Shown here one piece after another: positions 61,891 to 64,000 of a stretch of 64,000 nucleotides of DNA. This stretch comes from Prevotella sp. ne3005 (GTDB lineage Bacteria; Bacteroidota; Bacteroidia; Bacteroidales; Bacteroidaceae). The notes beneath the pieces were generated by a model that had not been told where the DNA came from, did not search any database, and worked only from the letters and a program-made list of their open reading frames with translations. The first letter of the stretch is position 1. Every line of letters begins with the position of its first letter. The translations under genes and the position numbers were made by a program. The stretch lies in the NCBI RefSeq assembly GCF_900110085.1, contig NZ_FOCK01000002.1, positions 372,001 to 436,000 of the forward strand. Direction: 5' to 3'.

Positions 61891-63303
61891 ATGGCAAAAG
61901 ATAAGATCGCATACGTATGCTCCAACTGCGGCCAGGAGTCGCCGAAGTGGATAGGGAAATGTCCGGCCTGCGGACAGTGGAACACGTTTAAGGAAATCCG
62001 CGTCGCCGGCGACACTGGCACTCATGCTGCACGCTCGGCAGCTGCCTCGCTGCGCAGCAACTTTGTCAGCCACCCCAAGGACAACCGTGCCCTCCGCCTC
62101 CGCGACATCTCCAACCACGACGATCCCCGTATCGACATGCACGACGAGGAGCTGAACCGTGTGCTTGGCGGTGGTCTGGTGCCAGGCAGCATCGTCCTCT
62201 TAGGTGGTGAGCCGGGCATCGGCAAGTCCACCCTCTCGCTCCAGACCATGCTCCGCATGCCTGAGAAGAAGATTCTCTACGTCAGCGGTGAGGAGTCCGC
62301 CCACCAGCTCAAGATGCGTGCCAACCGTCTGGGAGGCGAGAACGACCGCCCGGCCCAAACAGAGAACTTCCTCATCCTCTGCGAAAACTCCCTTGAAGCC
62401 ATCTTCGACCATATCAAGGCCGAAGCCCCCGAACTCGTGGTCATCGATTCTATCCAGACCATCATGACCGAAGATGTAGAGTCGTCGGCAGGCTCCATCG
62501 CTCAGGTGCGCGAGTGTGCCTCGGCCCTACTCCGCTTCGCCAAGACCAGTGGCGTGCCCGTCATCCTCATCGGCCATATCACGAAAGAAGGCACCCTCGC
62601 AGGCCCGAAGATCCTTGAGCATATCGTCGACACCGTCATCCAGTTTGAGGGCGACCAGCACTATATGTACCGCATCCTGCGAAGCATTAAGAACCGATTC
62701 GGAAGTACCTCGGAATTAGGCATTTATGAGATGCAGCAAAACGGGCTCCGTCAGGTCTCCAACCCCTCCGAGCTGCTGCTGACACAGGACCGCGACGGTC
62801 TCTCTGGCATCGCCATCACCTCGGCCATCGAGGGCATCCGCCCCTTCCTCGTCGAGACGCAGGCACTTGTATCAACTGCCGCCTATGGAACCCCCCAGCG
62901 CTCTGCCACTGGCTTCGACCAGCGAAGATTAAACATGCTGCTCGCCGTACTTGAGAAGCGCGTAGGCTTCAAGCTGATGCAGAAGGATGTCTTCATCAAC
63001 ATCGCCGGCGGATTAAGGGTTACCGACCTTGCGATGGACCTCTCCGTCATCGCCGCCGTGCTCTCCTCGAATGTCGACACCCCCATTGAGTCTGGCTGGT
63101 GTATGGCTGGCGAGGTAGGCCTGAGTGGTGAGGTGCGCCCCGTCAACCGCATCGAGCAGCGCATCGCCGAGGCCGAGAAACTGGGCTTCACCGATATGAT
63201 TATCCCCAAGTACAATCTGCAGGGCTTCGATGCCAAGAAGTACCACATCCAGCTCCACCCCGTCCGCAAGGTGGAAGAAGCCCTACGTGCAATCTTCGGA
63301 TAA
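61891..63303 (+). CDS. radA: DNA repair protein RadA
   Basis: A 470-residue RecA-like helicase/branch-migration protein for recombinational repair. N-terminal zinc finger CSNCGQESPKWIGKCPACGQW (residues 10-30), Walker A GGEPGIGKST near 108, the RadA-specific KNRFG motif in SIKNRFGSTSELG near 265, and a C-terminal Lon-protease-like domain (GGLRVTDLAMDLSVIAAVLSS) that lacks protease activity in this family. The start ATG is 8 bp after the -7 box, so the mRNA is nearly leaderless. The frame's upstream extension to 61477 overlaps the divergent gene and is rejected. Confidence 0.97.
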   Translation: MAKDKIAYVCSNCGQESPKWIGKCPACGQWNTFKEIRVAGDTGTHAARSAAASLRSNFVSHPKDNRALRLRDISNHDDPRIDMHDEELNRVLGGGLVPGSIVLLGGEPGIGKSTLSLQTMLRMPEKKILYVSGEESAHQLKMRANRLGGENDRPAQTENFLILCENSLEAIFDHIKAEAPELVVIDSIQTIMTEDVESSAGSIAQVRECASALLRFAKTSGVPVILIGHITKEGTLAGPKILEHIVDTVIQFEGDQHYMYRILRSIKNRFGSTSELGIYEMQQNGLRQVSNPSELLLTQDRDGLSGIAITSAIEGIRPFLVETQALVSTAAYGTPQRSATGFDQRRLNMLLAVLEKRVGFKLMQKDVFINIAGGLRVTDLAMDLSVIAAVLSSNVDTPIESGWCMAGEVGLSGEVRPVNRIEQRIAEAEKLGFTDMIIPKYNLQGFDAKKYHIQLHPVRKVEEALRAIFG

Positions 63304-63370
63304 CAAATTGCCAACCTTTTGCACATTTCACTTACAATATTTATAAAGAGCGCAAAAAAAGTATAAATTC

Positions 63371-63398
63371 TCAATTATCAATTCTCAATTATCAATTA
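63371..63398. repeat. 7-bp repeat tract upstream of pgk
   Basis: Four units TCAATTA, TCAATTC, TCAATTA, TCAATTA in register, ending 7 bp before the pgk -7 box. Confidence 0.85.
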
Positions 63399-63405
63399 AA
63401 TATCG

Positions 63406-63413
63406 TAACTTTG
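63406..63413 (+). promoter_or_regulatory. pgk promoter -7 box
   Basis: TAACTTTG, exact consensus, 47 bp before the pgk start. Confidence 0.75.
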
Positions 63414-63460
63414 CACGCGTTTTAAGAGACATATTTCACATTATTAATAATAATACAATT

Positions 63461-64000
63461 ATGACAATCAACGAATTCAACTTTGCCGGTAAGAAGGCAA
63501 TCGTACGTGTAGACTTCAACGTACCCCTCGATGAGAATGGTAAGATCACTGACGACACCCGTATCCGTGGTGCCCTGCCTACCCTGAAGAAGATTCTGGC
63601 TGATGGTGGTGCTACTATCATCATGTCGCACATGGGTAAGCCCAAAGGTAAGGTAGACATGAAGAAGTCTCTGGGTCAGATCCGTGAGGCCGTAGAGAAG
63701 GCCCTCGGTGTTCCCGTAGCTTTCGCTCCCGACTGCGCTAAGGCTGCTGATGCTGCTAAGGCTCTGAAGATGGGCGAGGCTCTGCTGCTCGAGAACCTCC
63801 GTTTCTATCCCGAGGAGGAAGGTAAGCCCGTAGGTATCGACAAGGCTGATCCTGCATACGACGAGGCTAAGAAGGCCATGAAGGCCAGCCAGAAGGAGTT
63901 TGCCAAGACCCTCGCATCATATGCTGACTGCTACGTGATGGATGCCTTCGGCACCGCTCACCGTAAGCACGCTTCTACCGCTGTCATCGCCGACTACTTC
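63461..64000 (+). CDS. pgk: Phosphoglycerate kinase, N-terminal part
   Basis: The first 180 residues of glycolytic phosphoglycerate kinase, cut by the right edge. Visible: [25 protein letters not shown] (substrate-binding Asp/Asn), [26 protein letters not shown] (His/Lys loop), [14 protein letters not shown] and [18 protein letters not shown]. The enzyme makes ATP from 1,3-bisphosphoglycerate. Codon choice is strongly biased (CTG, AAG, GCT, GGT), as expected for a highly expressed gene. It is monocistronic at the 5' side, with its own promoter preceded by a 7-bp repeat tract. Confidence 0.97.
   Translation, partial: MTINEFNFAGKKAIVRVDFNVPLDENGKITDDTRIRGALPTLKKILADGGATIIMSHMGKPKGKVDMKKSLGQIREAVEKALGVPVAFAPDCAKAADAAKALKMGEALLLENLRFYPEEEGKPVGIDKADPAYDEAKKAMKASQKEFAKTLASYADCYVMDAFGTAHRKHASTAVIADYF

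Noticed and set aside
1..64000. tRNA or rRNA genes
   Set aside because: Gaps between genes are short and AT-rich; no cloverleaf-like segment or conserved rRNA stretch was recognised.

Overview
The window looks like a chromosomal segment of a Bacteroidales bacterium, most likely Prevotellaceae (Prevotella/Segatella/Xylanibacter group) from a gut or rumen setting. I infer this from several features: promoters of the Bacteroidetes type (-7 box TAnnTTTG, sometimes with TTTG about 20 bp upstream) and almost no Shine-Dalgarno sequences; a complex I operon with fused nuoCD and no nuoEFG; a membrane protein of the hybrid two-component (propeller/Y_Y_Y/AraC) type; a mannan locus with a GPH symporter and AGE-family epimerase; and LruC, CHU_C, DUF1573 and DUF3078 proteins. 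No rRNA, tRNA, CRISPR, integrase or insertion sequence was seen. Both ends cut genes (a glycosyltransferase at the left, pgk at the right).

Layout. 1-3.5 kb: glycosyltransferase end, two small winged-helix-like proteins, aspS. 3.5-5.1 kb: DUF1573 and DUF3078 envelope proteins, convergent on a strong terminator. 5.3-13.9 kb (+): yidC, a secreted S9 peptidase, then MFS - DUF1846 - MFS, a possible peptide-use cluster. 13.9-16.8 kb: two AT-rich convergent envelope-modifying genes (phosphoethanolamine-transferase-like and DUF5009/HGSNAT-like). 23.0-16.8 kb (-): a tight five-gene operon of LysM/periplasmic-binding protein, outer-membrane barrel, POT peptide transporter, NhaC antiporter and secreted endonuclease/phosphatase-fold enzyme. 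23.1-27 kb (+): a minimal CHU_C protein, uvrA and an overlapping AlkZ-related gene. 27.2-30.1 kb: LruC lipoprotein, an orphan ORF, and a 320-bp non-coding stretch rich in hairpins. 40.3-30.2 kb (-): nuoA-B-CD-H-I-J-K-L-M-N. 47.0-40.5 kb (-): mannan operon of a GH5-GH26 fusion mannanase, GPH symporter, cellobiose/mannobiose 2-epimerase and a PafA-like phosphatase. 47.3-50.7 kb: divergent sugar kinase and MscS-type channel. 50.8-58.8 kb (+): kdsA, kdsD, a degenerate hybrid-two-component regulator, a secreted phospholipase D-family protein and an acyltransferase. 61.8-58.7 kb (-): substrate-binding lipoprotein and TPR protein. 61.9-64 kb (+): radA and pgk.

The most unusual signals are four. (1) Tracts of AT-rich 7-bp repeats recur with different unit sequences but always period 7. 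Five sit 6-11 bp upstream of a -7 box, and others lie inside signal-peptide codons or over gene junctions. (2) A 1260-residue regulator keeps the hybrid-two-component architecture but has lost the phospho-acceptor His, the ATPase domain and the receiver Asp. (3) A two-catalytic-domain mannanase has all four catalytic glutamates. (4) A structured intergenic region carries its own plus-strand terminator and may encode a small RNA.
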